Below, in pieces: positions 38,201 to 46,488 of a stretch of 64,000 bases of DNA. How positions within the stretch are numbered: the first letter of the stretch is position 1; every line of letters begins with the position of its first letter. The DNA comes from Geothrix campi (GTDB lineage: Bacteria; Acidobacteriota; Holophagae; Holophagales; Holophagaceae): NCBI RefSeq assembly GCF_024609265.1, contig NZ_JANHMP010000002.1, positions 434,001 through 498,000 of the forward strand. Direction: 5' to 3'. Position numbers and translations under genes: made by a program. The notes below the pieces were generated by a model. That model saw only the letters and a list, made by a program, of their open reading frames with translations. It was not told where the DNA came from and did no database searches.

Positions 38201-38746
38201 GGGCAGGATCCCGCGGCCCAGGCGCGGACGGGCGAGGTTGCCCTGGCGCGGGCCCTGGCCATGGATCCAAAAGCTCCCGATACCTGGCGGTACCTGGGGG
38301 AGCTCCGGGCGGCGCAGACCCGGTGGAAGGTGGCCCGGTCCGTGGCCTCGGCGGCGGATTTCGCCGCCGCTCGGGAGGCCTTCGACCGGGCCCTGGCCAT
38401 CGACCCCAGGTCCCAGGAAACCCGGCTCGCGCTCGGGACGCTCCTGCGGGATCAGGCGGCCTGGGCGCGGGGGCGGGGTGAGGAGCCCTCCGCCTTCCTG
38501 GCCGAGGGCAAGGTGCAGGTCGAGGCCCTGCTCAGGGCCCGGCCCCGCTGGGCCTCGGCCCTGGCCCTGGGGGCCACCCTGCGGCTTCTCGAGGCGGAAG
38601 GCGGGGCGCCGGCCGCCGGTGGCACCCGCTCGGTCCTGGAGGACCTGGCCGCCGCAGAGGGTGGGAACCGGCATCTGGCGCCGTCCCTCGCCCCCTGGGT
38701 GGCCCGGCTCCGGCGGGCGGGAGTCCCGGTCGCCCTCAGCCGTTGA
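35264..38746 (+). CDS. Transmembrane Ser/Thr protein kinase with long TPR tail
   Basis: A kinase of about 1160 residues. Catalytic elements are complete: GQGGMGKVFHC glycine loop, VAIKF lysine, HRDIKPSNIMVE, DFGLAREWNQD, and an activation segment ending GTPAYMSPEQARGE. A helix (LTVVAAVAMLAVLVALGVAV) follows the kinase. The remaining 770 residues are a series of TPR-like repeats with regular Ala/Leu spacing (for example YFVLGKVHLDQALRSRAEGG and LEGMALSELAQEAW). I chose the ATG at 35264 because GGGAG is correctly placed before it; the frame opens 25 codons earlier without such a signal. Its 3' end overlaps a converging small gene by 11 bases. Confidence 0.92.
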   Translation: MEADPKVRGVDPGLSRAETLDGAAAAHGSGPTLGAPLGITARSGDPDFPVPAWDRYECLGFLGQGGMGKVFHCRDRRLGREVAIKFVRLDDDRYVARFMLEARAQARVDHDHVCKVFEVGEVEGRVFIAMQYVAGLPFDAAAQDLSLEQKVLVLRDAALGVQEAHRVGIIHRDIKPSNIMVERVADGSLRTFVMDFGLAREWNQDLTETGSVLGTPAYMSPEQARGEVSRLDRRTDIYSLGATLYHMATGRPPVSGANALEILGAIASEDIQPMRGPGLDIPRDLEAITLKCLEKDRARRYESARALADDLDRFLAADPVLARPTGLWYRLQRKARKHRQLTVVAAVAMLAVLVALGVAVKTRRDAGRRERLAQQFTEATGRIDSLARYSALSPPHDIRPDLQAVREQMTQLQADMARAGAIANGPGHYALGRGHWTLDDTEKAREHLQMAWDAGYREPRVAYALSLALGQQFRDRFLEAERIVSKDQREARLREVERTLRDPALAYLRQAKGADVPSPAYVEALLAFYEGRLDEALVRLKALGTELPWFYEAPLLRGSLLQARAWQKWNQGDREGARRDFEEGRQALQAAATTGRSVPAVYAAAADLENNAFFMEKYGQGDVQGPFDRGMGALDTALRLQPDHVPSLILVSALERNLADAQVLQGQDAQVLAGSALAAAEKAVVAGPARADARIALGQTCYVLGNARFQRGLDPTEALVRGLSAFGALSTEKRDYTVWNHLGLLNQKLAQYEDGRGQDSSTHLGAAIEGFRTAAGMEPHLLPAWINLGVCLEQRATRPGAARAEADLREAEDVLERARTLNPNHFVPYFVLGKVHLDQALRSRAEGGDPRPALLRARERCRQGLAINAAIPNLHNLEGMALSELAQEAWDRGEDPAPLNREAKACYRRAIQAAPGQSYGYQNLADVLITEGRWSLDPRPLAEAEAALRKGLHAAPGNQELLTEAGRCAAIRVEQAVSTGQDPAAQARTGEVALARALAMDPKAPDTWRYLGELRAAQTRWKVARSVASAADFAAAREAFDRALAIDPRSQETRLALGTLLRDQAAWARGRGEEPSAFLAEGKVQVEALLRARPRWASALALGATLRLLEAEGGAPAAGGTRSVLEDLAAAEGGNRHLAPSLAPWVARLRRAGVPVALSR

Positions 38747-39053
38747 CGGTAATGGTGCCGGCGTTGGGGACCGCCCTGAGGCCGGAGGGGGTGTCCACCG
38801 AGTAGCTGCCCAGGTTGGCGGTGGCCTGGATGGCGTAGACGTTGGGTCCGTTGGCATTCGCGTCCACGGTGCAGGTCGTGGTCCCGAAGAGGGTGGAGGG
38901 ATCCACCGTGGACCCGGGTGCGGCGGTGATGGTCACGGTGGTGGGGGCGCTGGAACCGGCCTGGATGAAGTGGATGGAATCCACGGATCGGTTGCCCTGC
39001 GTCAGGGACGGATTGCACGTCGAGGCGTTGACGGTGATCGTCTTGGTGGCCAT
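38736..39053 (-). CDS. Small Thr/Ala-rich beta protein next to kinase (105 aa)
   Basis: A 105-residue protein without a signal peptide (MATKTITVNASTCNPSLTQG...). It is rich in Thr, Val, Ala and Asn with repeated short strands such as PTTVTITAAPGSTVDPST and NVYAIQATANLG, an all-beta pattern. It has two cysteines in short TCNP and TTCTV contexts. A GGAGG sequence precedes the ATG. It overlaps the kinase 3' end by 11 bases in convergent orientation. I cannot name a family. Like the 70-aa protein at 32425, it sits beside a TPR kinase. Confidence 0.6.
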   Translation of the reverse strand: MATKTITVNASTCNPSLTQGNRSVDSIHFIQAGSSAPTTVTITAAPGSTVDPSTLFGTTTCTVDANANGPNVYAIQATANLGSYSVDTPSGLRAVPNAGTITVNG

Positions 39054-39244
39054 GTGGCCTCCGGAAAGAGAGGGTGGGTGGAGGGCCGGCGGTCCAGGTT
39101 CATGGACAAGGGCGCTTGGAGGATCGGCGCCTAGCCTAGATCAATCATGGAATAAACCGCAATTGTTTATTAAAAGAGTTCTTTTATTCTCTCGGCGGCG
39201 GATCCGCTCGGCCCGACGCGCAGAGCGCGTTCCCACCGTCCTGT
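39054..39244. promoter_or_regulatory. Intergenic region with a short AT-rich palindrome
   Basis: About 190 bases between the phosphatase 3' end and the small beta protein's start, both on the minus strand. An AATAAAC-GTTTATT inverted repeat near 39150-39170 and a local T/A-rich tract are set in GC-rich sequence. It may be a terminator for the phosphatase gene or part of the small gene's promoter. A GCGC-tctg-CGCG mini hairpin is also present. Nothing coding is supported. Confidence 0.4.
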
Positions 39245-40888
39245 TCAGGACCGCCGCAGCAGCAGTAGCGTGCGGTCGTCCGCGAAGGGCGTGCCCTGGG
39301 CATGGGCTTCCAGCTCGGCCATGAGCTCGGCGTCCACGGCCTCGACGGGCGCCATTGCCCTCGCCATGAGGAAGGCCTTGAGCCGTTCCGGGGTGTATTC
39401 CTCATCCTTGGGATTGGCCGCCTCGGTGATGCCGTCCGTGTAGAGCGCGAGGAGCCCGCCGGGTGGGAGGGAAATGGTGGCGGAACCATAGGCCTGGCCG
39501 GGCAGCATGGCCAGGGGGAGGCCCTGGGATTCCAGTTCGAGGCAGGACCCATCGGGGAGCAGCAGGAACCCGGGATTGTGGCCGGCATTGGTGTAGGTCA
39601 CGGCCCCCGTGGCCGGGTCCAGCAGGGCGAGGAAGGCGGTCACGAAACGCCGGCCGTCCGTATGGCGCGCCAGGGCCTTGGAGAGGTGGAATGCCAGCGT
39701 CTCCGTCGAGACATCCCGCCCGGCCCAGGCCTCCAGGAACGCGGCGAGGCTGGCCATCACGAGCCCAGGTCCCAGGCCCTTCCCGCTCACGTCCGCGAGC
39801 GCGAGGAGCCAGCGACCGTCCCCGCGGGGCCACCACCCGAACAGGTCGCCGCTGACCTGGCGGCTCGGGAGGTTGTTGCCGTAGAGCTGGTAGCCCGGGA
39901 TCACCGGGGGGAGGCCCGGCAGGAGTCCCTGCTGGATGTGGCGGGCGAGATCCAGTTCGTGATCCAGCTTTCGCCGCCCCAGTTCCGCTTCGCGCAGGCG
40001 GGCCTGCTCGAGCTTGGCGGAGGCCATGTGGGCAAAGGTGGAGGCGAGGCCCAGGTCCTGCTCGTTGAAGGGACCCCGCGGCGGCCGGGCATCGAGGTAG
40101 AGCAGCCCCAGCACGGCCCCTTCGTATTCCAGGGGCGTCACGATGGCGGTGGTGATGCCGCTGAGCAGGATCGAGGGACTGGCCAGGTCCAGGCCAAATT
40201 CCCGGAACAGGACCGCCTCCTTGCGCCCGAGGGCGGATTCCACCAGGTTCCGGGAGAGCAGGATGGGGGCCTGGCCCTCGTCCGCGCGGGACACGGCCAG
40301 GCGGAGCTCGCCGGAGGCTTCCTTCATCAGGATCGCCGCCCGCCAGGGGCGCAGCAGCACCCACAGGTGATCGAGTACCTGCGCCAGCAGGGCATCCGCG
40401 GGCACGTCCTTGATGAGCTCGAGGCTCAGCTCCTGGAGCGCCCGGATGACGGCGCCCGTCCGATCAGGGTCGTGGACGCCGTGCATCCAGGCCTTCCGGG
40501 CCTGGTCCAGGGGCAGGATGAGGCTCTGCTGGGAATCCGACTGGTCCCCGGCCTGGATCCGCACATCGGGCCCCTGGGAACCCTGGGTCACGCGGATCCG
40601 CACCGAACCCATCCGCAGCTCGTCCCCGCCCCGGAGCGGGCGCGGGGCCTGGATCTGCTCATCGTTGACGAAGGTGCCATTCCGGGAGCCGAGGTCCTCC
40701 AGCCAGGGGACGCCGTCCTGGAGCGCGATGCGGGCGTGCCTGCGGCTGAGCCCCCCGTCCAGGAAGACCAGTTCGTTCTCGTGGGAGCGCCCGAAATGCC
40801 AGGCTTGGCCCTCCTCTCCCCGGAGGAGCAGAGGCGGGCGCCCCGGGAGGAGGAGCGTCAAAGGGGTCGTGGCGGTGGTAGTGGTCAT
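39245..40888 (-). CDS. FHA-GAF-PP2C (SpoIIE-type) serine phosphatase
   Basis: A 547-residue three-domain regulator. Residues about 15-95 form an FHA domain (WHFGRSHENELVF ... GLSRRHARI ... LEDLGSRNGTFVNDEQ), which binds phosphothreonine. About 150-290 is a GAF-like sensor region. From about 330 the SpoIIE-type PP2C phosphatase follows (LARHIQQGLLP, QVSGDLFGWWP, ADVSGKGLGPGLVMA, YTNAGHNPGFL, LYTDGITEA). The ATG at 40888 is preferred over a longer TTG start. The FHA domain suggests it reads the phosphorylated products of nearby Ser/Thr kinases, an inference from proximity. Confidence 0.9.
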   Translation of the reverse strand: MTTTTATTPLTLLLPGRPPLLLRGEEGQAWHFGRSHENELVFLDGGLSRRHARIALQDGVPWLEDLGSRNGTFVNDEQIQAPRPLRGGDELRMGSVRIRVTQGSQGPDVRIQAGDQSDSQQSLILPLDQARKAWMHGVHDPDRTGAVIRALQELSLELIKDVPADALLAQVLDHLWVLLRPWRAAILMKEASGELRLAVSRADEGQAPILLSRNLVESALGRKEAVLFREFGLDLASPSILLSGITTAIVTPLEYEGAVLGLLYLDARPPRGPFNEQDLGLASTFAHMASAKLEQARLREAELGRRKLDHELDLARHIQQGLLPGLPPVIPGYQLYGNNLPSRQVSGDLFGWWPRGDGRWLLALADVSGKGLGPGLVMASLAAFLEAWAGRDVSTETLAFHLSKALARHTDGRRFVTAFLALLDPATGAVTYTNAGHNPGFLLLPDGSCLELESQGLPLAMLPGQAYGSATISLPPGGLLALYTDGITEAANPKDEEYTPERLKAFLMARAMAPVEAVDAELMAELEAHAQGTPFADDRTLLLLRRS

Positions 40889-40995
40889 GGCGGATGGCAG
40901 GAGTGTGTGCCATTCCGGTATCAATCGCCATCGGATAACCGTCAGGAATGACGATTTTTCCTGGTCGCCGGCCAAGCCAGACCTGGGTGCGCCTG

Positions 40996-41850
40996 CTAGA
41001 CCTGGACCGGCACCACGGCGTACTTCCCCTTCGCATCGCGGCTGACGGTGCCGGCGGGGAAGTCGGGATCGTGCTCGAAGACGCAGACGGTGCCGGTGCC
41101 GGTCACTTCGTCGAGCAGCTTCTGACGCTCATTCACGCAGGTGACCACGTCGAGATCGTAGCCCATGACCCAGGCGGGCTGGATGTGGCGGGCGGTGGGG
41201 ATGAGGTCGGCCAGATAGACCAGGCGGTTGCCGCCGCCCTCGACGATGACGTTCTGAAGGCCTTCGATGTGGCCGGGAGCGGGACGCACGGAAATGCCGG
41301 GCAGGAGCTCCGCGATGCCGTTGACGGTATCGAGGAGGCCCGCGGCCTCCAGGGGTTCCCAGTTCTGGGGCAGGTAGCTGGCCTTCACGCGCAAGTGGGG
41401 ATGCTTCGCGTCGGCGAGGTCCTTGGCCTGCACCACGTAGCGGGCATTGGGGAAGCTGGGGACGGGCTTGCCGTCAGAGCCGAAGCGCGTGCTGCCGCCC
41501 GCATGGTCGAAGTGCAGGTGAGTGAGGATGGCGAGGGTGATGTCAGTCGGCTGCACGCCGTGCTTCGCGAGGTTGGCGTCCAGCACGCCTCGGCCCTCGA
41601 ACTTGAAGCGGGCCATGAAGTCGTCGCTCTCCTTGTCACCGTTGCCGTTGTCCACGAGGATGACGTGCCTCCTCCCGTCCACCTCGCCGCGGATCAGCAG
41701 GCAGTTGGTGGCCATGAGGATCTGGTTCTCCTCGTCGGCGGGGTAGAGCTTGTTCCACACGACTTTAGGAACGGTGCCGAACATGGCGCCGCCATCCAAC
41801 CGGAAGGTGCCGCCGCTGACGATCTGGACATCCCAGGGACCGAACTGCAT
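40996..41850 (-). CDS. Metallo-beta-lactamase-fold hydrolase
   Basis: A 284-residue protein with the zinc motif THLHFDHAGG (HxHxDH, about residues 110-117). Later metal-site His residues lie in PAPGHIEGLQNV, and the Asp-containing strand is GNRLVYLADLIPTARHI. This is the pattern of soluble MBL-fold enzymes, including lactonases and related hydrolases; the sequence alone does not identify the substrate. The ATG at 41850 is preceded by a GAGGAG-like site. The longer upstream frame (MGLCPFFLL...) reads into a repeat element and is not used. It is followed by the phosphatase gene. Confidence 0.85.
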   Translation of the reverse strand: MQFGPWDVQIVSGGTFRLDGGAMFGTVPKVVWNKLYPADEENQILMATNCLLIRGEVDGRRHVILVDNGNGDKESDDFMARFKFEGRGVLDANLAKHGVQPTDITLAILTHLHFDHAGGSTRFGSDGKPVPSFPNARYVVQAKDLADAKHPHLRVKASYLPQNWEPLEAAGLLDTVNGIAELLPGISVRPAPGHIEGLQNVIVEGGGNRLVYLADLIPTARHIQPAWVMGYDLDVVTCVNERQKLLDEVTGTGTVCVFEHDPDFPAGTVSRDAKGKYAVVPVQV

Positions 41851-41877
41851 GGGTGACTCCTCAGGGGAAGGGACTGG

Positions 41878-41977
41878 AACCGCGAAAGACGCGAATGGGC
41901 GCAAAAGAAAGAAAGGGCAAAGGCCCATGCCTTGGATGCTTTTCGCGTGCCCGCAGGGCTTCGCGTTTTTCGCGGTT
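41878..41977. repeat. Intergenic imperfect inverted repeat built from CGCGAAA units
   Basis: Between the MBL gene and the E1 gene. The left arm AACCGCGAAAGACGCGAA (41878 on) mirrors the right arm TTCGCGTTTTTCGCGGTT (ending 41977). The central part contains CCCGCAGGG, also seen in the repeat at 27993. Iterated CGCGAA-type units make up the arms. Same architecture as the elements at 24901, 27993 and 49057. Confidence 0.7.
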
Positions 41978-41985
41978 ACTGCTTC

Positions 41986-44049
41986 CTAGAAGGCGAGGAC
42001 CTTGCGCGCGGCGGCCAGCACCTTGTCGGCGTTGGGGAGGACGGCGCGCTCGAGGATGCGGTTGAAGCCCACGGGTGTGAACTCGGAGCCCACGCGCTCT
42101 ACCGGCGCATCCAGCCAGACGAAGCACTCGGAGGCGCAGATGGCCGCCAGCTCGCCGCCGAAGCCGCCGAAGACCTTGTCCTCGTGGGCGATGAGCACGC
42201 GGTGGGTCTTCTTCACGGACTTCAGGATGGCGGGCGTGTCCAGGGGGCTGAGGCTGCGGAGGTCGATCACCTCGGCGGACTTGCCTTCCTTCTCCAGCTT
42301 GGCGGCGGCCTCGAGGGCGAAGTGCACCGGCGTGCCGTAGGCGAGGATGGTGAGATCCGTGCCCTCGCGGCGGACGCGGGCCTTGCCGAAGGGCACGGCG
42401 AAGTCCGGCGGTACCGCGGTCTGGGCCATCTTCGCGTTGTAGAGGAACTTCGGTTCGAGGTAGAGGGTGGTCCCGCGACTGCGCAGGGCCGTGCGCAGAA
42501 GGCCCGCGGCGTCATCCGCGAAGGCGGGCACCACCACGCGGATGCCGGGCAGGGTGGTGAGCCAGCCTTCGACGTTCTGCGAGTGGTAGAGGCCGCCGCC
42601 GATGTAGCCGCCGGAGGCCAGGCGGATGGTGACATTGGGCGAGAACTGGCCGTTGCTGCGCCAGTAGTCGTGGCTGCATTCCACGATCTGCTCGGCGGCG
42701 GGCCAGATGTAGTCGGCGAACTCGGCGCCCTCCACCACCACGCGGATCTTGTCGTCGAGGCGGGAGAAGCCGTTGGCGGTGCCGACGATGAAGTCCTCGG
42801 CGATGGGGGCGTTGAAGACGCGCTTCTCACCGAACTCCTGCTGCAGGCCCTTCGAGACGTTGAAGATGCCGCCCTTCTCCTTGTTGGCCATGTCCTGGCC
42901 CCAGATGAAGGTGTCGGGGTTGAGCCGGAACTCCTCTCTCAGGGTTTGGTTCAGAGCCGTGATCACGCTGACGGGCGTGCCCTCGGCCTGGTGCGTGCCG
43001 TCCGGATACTGCGCGGAGATCCAGCCCTCGGGGATGACGAAGTCATGGATGGTGGCGGGATCGGGGCTCGGGGCGGCCATGGCTTTGTCGTGGGCGGCCA
43101 GGTAGCGGGCCTGGTTCTCCGTCTCGATGGCCTTGAGTTCATCCTCGCTCAGCCCGTGCGCCAGGCAGTAGGCGCGGAACCGGGGCAGGGGGTCCTTCGC
43201 CTTCGCCGCGGCCCGCTCGGCATCGTCCCGGTAGAGCTCGTGGCGGTCCGAGTTCGAGTGGCTGCCGATGCGCACGCACATGGCGTAGACCATGGCCGGG
43301 CCATTGCCGGTGCGGATGTAGGCGATGGCTTCCGCCATGGCGCGCATGGAATCCAGGAGGTCGAGCCCATCGCACTTGATGATCTTCAGGTTCGAGTAGC
43401 CGCTGAAGTTGTCGCAGATCTGGTCATTGGCGCTCTGGTCATGCTTGGGCACGGAGATGCCGTAGCCGTTGTCCTGGACGATGAAGACCACGGGCAGCTG
43501 CTCGCGGTCGGCGCCGTTGATGCTCTCGGAGCAGTAGCCTTCGGACAGTGAGGATTCGCCCTGGCTGCAGAACACTACGCTGTCGCGGCCGTAGTACTTG
43601 ACGGCGCGGGCCAGGCCCACGGCGTGCTGGGTGTGGTTGCCCGTGAGGCTGGACACGTTCTGGATGCCGATGGACGGCTTCGCGAAGTGGTTGCTCATGT
43701 GGCGGCCGCCGCTGGCGACATCCGTGGCCTTGGAGATGCCGTTGAGGATGATCTCCTCGGGCGTGAGGCCGGCGGCGAGGCAGGTCATCATGTCGCGGTA
43801 GTACGGGAACAGGAAATCCTGGCCGGCGCGGAAAGCCAGGCCCGCGGCCAGCTGGATGCCGTCGTGGCCCGCGCAGGGCGCGTGATACGACCAGCCGATG
43901 GCCTGCTTCAGGTAGTTCGGGGCCTTGTCATCCAACAGGCGTCCGAGCTGCATCAGTTCATACCAGTGGCAGAGCTCCTCATGGCTGGGGGCGGATCCAC
44001 CATCCAGCGCGTTCAGGGCCGCTTTCACCAGGGTCGGAGTTTCCAACAT
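41986..44049 (-). CDS. Fused 2-oxoacid dehydrogenase E1 (alpha and beta in one chain)
   Basis: A 687-residue thiamine-diphosphate enzyme. The first half is an E1-alpha domain (YYRDMMTCLAAGLTPEEIIL, HMSNHFAKPSIGIQNVSS, GDREQLPVVFIVQDNGYGIS-like NGADREQLPVVFIVQDNGYG). The second half is E1-beta (FIWGQDMANKEKGGIFNVS, FNAPIAEDFIVGTANGFSR, VIDLRSLSPLDTPAILKSVKKTHRVLIAHED). Separate genes encode these in most organisms; here one chain carries both. The closest known relatives act on branched-chain or pyruvate-type 2-oxoacids, but substrate preference cannot be settled here. No E2 or E3 gene is adjacent. The start ATG has a GGAGGTGG-like site upstream. Confidence 0.9.
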   Translation of the reverse strand: MLETPTLVKAALNALDGGSAPSHEELCHWYELMQLGRLLDDKAPNYLKQAIGWSYHAPCAGHDGIQLAAGLAFRAGQDFLFPYYRDMMTCLAAGLTPEEIILNGISKATDVASGGRHMSNHFAKPSIGIQNVSSLTGNHTQHAVGLARAVKYYGRDSVVFCSQGESSLSEGYCSESINGADREQLPVVFIVQDNGYGISVPKHDQSANDQICDNFSGYSNLKIIKCDGLDLLDSMRAMAEAIAYIRTGNGPAMVYAMCVRIGSHSNSDRHELYRDDAERAAAKAKDPLPRFRAYCLAHGLSEDELKAIETENQARYLAAHDKAMAAPSPDPATIHDFVIPEGWISAQYPDGTHQAEGTPVSVITALNQTLREEFRLNPDTFIWGQDMANKEKGGIFNVSKGLQQEFGEKRVFNAPIAEDFIVGTANGFSRLDDKIRVVVEGAEFADYIWPAAEQIVECSHDYWRSNGQFSPNVTIRLASGGYIGGGLYHSQNVEGWLTTLPGIRVVVPAFADDAAGLLRTALRSRGTTLYLEPKFLYNAKMAQTAVPPDFAVPFGKARVRREGTDLTILAYGTPVHFALEAAAKLEKEGKSAEVIDLRSLSPLDTPAILKSVKKTHRVLIAHEDKVFGGFGGELAAICASECFVWLDAPVERVGSEFTPVGFNRILERAVLPNADKVLAAARKVLAF

Positions 44050-44139
44050 CCACCTCCACGAAGCCAGCTTCCACCGGCTGTACCAGAGCCTTTCATCATC
44101 CCATGGACCTGTCTGACGGGCCAGCGCGCAGGCCGCGGA

Positions 44140-45141
44140 TCAGCCCCGGTGATGGGTCCAGATCAGCGCTGCGCCCTCTCGATTGGCCTCTGTGAAGGCT
44201 TTGGCGGCGCGCGTCAAAGCTGACTTCAAGGTCATGTCGTCCTCTCCCGGAAACCACAGTGTGGCGCCGGTGGGGTGCTCTCCAAGGATCCCGCGAAGCC
44301 GCGTGATCAGGACTTCCGCACCCTCCTCGCTGGTGTGCGGCATGATCAGCAGGTACTGATCCGCCGACAGCTCGATGAGCAGATCCTCGCCGCGCAGCCG
44401 GGCCGCGGCCGCGGCCAGGCGGCCCCGCGTGCCCGTGACCAGGGGCTGGGACCAGAGCGCCAAGGCGATAGGCTCCTTGCGCCGCCGGGCCATGAACAGC
44501 GAGGCCCGGAGCCAGATGTCGAGGTAGCGGCGGTTGGGCAGGCCGGAGCGGGCGCTCTGCAGGGCGCTGTCCTCCACGATGGCGCCACTGAGCTCCAGCG
44601 CATCCAGGGCCCCGTGCAGCTCCTGCTTCATGCTCTCGGATTCCAGGGTGCGAGCCATGAGATGGCCCATGGCGCGGATCAGTTCGGTCTCGCTGCGGTC
44701 GAAGGGCTTGGGGCCGTGGTGCTGCACGCACAGCGTCCCCACCACGTTCTCGCCTTCCTTCAGGGCCACGCCGGAGTAGGCCCGGATGCCGAGTTCCAGA
44801 TAGCCATCGCTCTTCCGCCAGCGCGGTTCCAGGGAGGCGTCGCGGATGGTGAGCGGGCGGTCCGGATGGGCCATGACCCAGGGGCAGAACCCTTTTTCGG
44901 GGGCCTCGAACACGCCGTTCATGTTGGCGCCGTCCGCCACGGCCCACCAGAAGACCTCGTAGCCCAGCCCCGTTATGCGGGTGAGCAGAGCCCGGTCCAC
45001 GCCCAGGCGGTCCACCAGCAGGGCGAGCCCATGTTCGAAGAGGCGCGCCGGGTCCGTCCGGCTGGCATTGAGCAGATCCGCCAGCGCGGCGAGATGGTTT
45101 CCCTTGGCACTGCGACGCTTGACCGCCTTCCCAGGGCTCAC
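44140..45141 (-). CDS. GAF-domain protein with degenerate GGDEF domain
   Basis: A 333-residue regulator. The GAF domain spans about residues 30-170 (for example LGIRAYSGVALKEGENVVGTL). The C-terminal region opens with GLPNRRYLD (about 200-208), the typical first strand of diguanylate cyclase domains. The active-site GGDEF position carries SADQY instead (about 259-263), so it should not make c-di-GMP. Such degenerate domains usually sense or regulate. The start is GTG at 45141, with a GGAGA site ahead. It is read toward the E1 gene, with about 90 bases between. Confidence 0.8.
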   Translation of the reverse strand: MSPGKAVKRRSAKGNHLAALADLLNASRTDPARLFEHGLALLVDRLGVDRALLTRITGLGYEVFWWAVADGANMNGVFEAPEKGFCPWVMAHPDRPLTIRDASLEPRWRKSDGYLELGIRAYSGVALKEGENVVGTLCVQHHGPKPFDRSETELIRAMGHLMARTLESESMKQELHGALDALELSGAIVEDSALQSARSGLPNRRYLDIWLRASLFMARRRKEPIALALWSQPLVTGTRGRLAAAAARLRGEDLLIELSADQYLLIMPHTSEEGAEVLITRLRGILGEHPTGATLWFPGEDDMTLKSALTRAAKAFTEANREGAALIWTHHRG

Positions 45142-45213
45142 ACATGTCTCCAGAAGGTAACCCTAGGGTGCCGGACTTTTCCCACAGCGCAAGGGCGGAG
45201 GTACAAAGCCGGT

Positions 45214-45759
45214 CTACCAGCTCACCACCCGGATGCTGGGACTGATCTCCTCCTGGAGCAGCCCCTCGATGTAGCGCAAGGTGCCGCTGGTGGAGGAGGG
45301 GCAGGAGCCGCAGGCGCCGTGGTAGCTGATTTGGAGGGTCTGCCCGTCGAAGGAGATGACTTCCAACCCGCCGCCATCACCGGCCAGGCCGGGGCGGATG
45401 CGGCTGTCCAGCAGCTGGTTGATGCGCTCCAGGGTGGCATCGGCGTCGCCGCCGGGCGTCAGTCCTGCCGCATCGCCCGTGTCGTTCTCCGGCAGCTTCA
45501 GATCCTCGATGGATTCGCAGATGGGGTCGATGAGGTCGGTCCACTCGGCCGAGGGTTCCTTGTTCACCGTCACGAAGCGGTCCATGTAGAACACGGAGGT
45601 CACCTTGCCCAGGGCGAAGAGGGCCGAGCCCAACGGATCGCCCACGGCCGCACCGAAATCCTTGAAGGACCGGGAGCCGGCCTTGAGGATCGCCGGATGC
45701 ACCAGGAACTTCAGGGCGTCTGGATTGGGGGTGGGCTCGATGTTGATGACCTTGGGCAT
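45214..45759 (-). CDS. Nfu-type iron-sulfur scaffold protein
   Basis: A 181-residue protein with two parts: an N-terminal Nfu/NifU-N-like domain (INIEPTPNPDALKFLVHPAIL), and a C-terminal NifU-type domain with the cluster-binding pair CGSC (Cys150 and Cys153, in YHGACGSCPSSTSGTLR). This is the layout of Nfu carriers that hand Fe-S clusters to client proteins. The N-terminal half shows GKVTSVFYMDRFVTVNKEP. The ATG at 45759 is divergent from the ATP-PPase gene at 45820. No isc or suf gene is nearby. Confidence 0.92.
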   Translation of the reverse strand: MPKVINIEPTPNPDALKFLVHPAILKAGSRSFKDFGAAVGDPLGSALFALGKVTSVFYMDRFVTVNKEPSAEWTDLIDPICESIEDLKLPENDTGDAAGLTPGGDADATLERINQLLDSRIRPGLAGDGGGLEVISFDGQTLQISYHGACGSCPSSTSGTLRYIEGLLQEEISPSIRVVSW

Positions 45760-45819
45760 GGACGGCTCCCAACAAAGTTTACCAAATTCGTCAGGATTTT
45801 CGAGCCGTATCCTTTGGGC

Positions 45820-46488
45820 ATGATCCGACCCAAGGCTCTCCTGAGCTGGTCCAGCGGCAAGGACGCCGCCTGGGCCCTCCACGTCCTCCGGCAGAGGGCC
45901 GAGGTGGACGTGGTGGGCCTGCTCACCACCACGAACGCCGCCTTCGACCGGGTGGCCATGCATGGAGTGCGGGAGTCCCTGCTGGAGACCCAGGCCGAAG
46001 CCGCCGGGCTGCCCCTCCGGACGGTGCCCCTCCCTTGGCCCTGCCCGAACGAGGCCTACGAAGCCCTCATGGCCCAAGCCTGCGCCCAGGCCGTATCCGA
46101 GGGGATCGAGGTCATGGCCTTCGGCGATCTCTTCCTGGAGGAGGTGAGGGACTACCGCATCCAGAAACTGGCGGGCACGGGCCTGAGGCCCCTCTTCCCC
46201 ATCTGGGGCCTGGGCACGGCCGCCCTGGCCCAGGACATGGTGGCCGCCGGCCTGAGGGCCACCCTCACCTGCGTGGATCCCCGAACCCTGGATGCCTCCT
46301 TTGCCGGGCGCGACTTCGACGCCCCCTTGCTGGCGGACCTGCCCGCCTCGGTGGATCCCTGCGGCGAGCGGGGGGAATTCCACACCTTCGCCTGGGATGG
46401 CCCCATGTTCCGCCATCCGGTGCTGATCCGGCGGGGCGAAGTCGTGGAACGGGACGGGTTCGTCTTCGCCGATCTGGTGCCCGCATGA
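45820..46488 (+). CDS. Diphthine-ammonia-ligase-like ATP pyrophosphatase (DUF71-type)
   Basis: A 222-residue protein with a PP-loop (LLSWSSGKDAAWALHVL) and the later GEFHTFAWDGPMF, the two conserved features of the adenine-nucleotide-hydrolase-like family that includes the eukaryotic diphthine-ammonia ligase. Bacteria have no diphthamide, so the bacterial members must act on another substrate, still uncertain. The ATG at 45820 follows TTTGGGC. Its stop overlaps the next gene's start by four bases (ATGA). Confidence 0.85.
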   Translation: MIRPKALLSWSSGKDAAWALHVLRQRAEVDVVGLLTTTNAAFDRVAMHGVRESLLETQAEAAGLPLRTVPLPWPCPNEAYEALMAQACAQAVSEGIEVMAFGDLFLEEVRDYRIQKLAGTGLRPLFPIWGLGTAALAQDMVAAGLRATLTCVDPRTLDASFAGRDFDAPLLADLPASVDPCGERGEFHTFAWDGPMFRHPVLIRRGEVVERDGFVFADLVPA

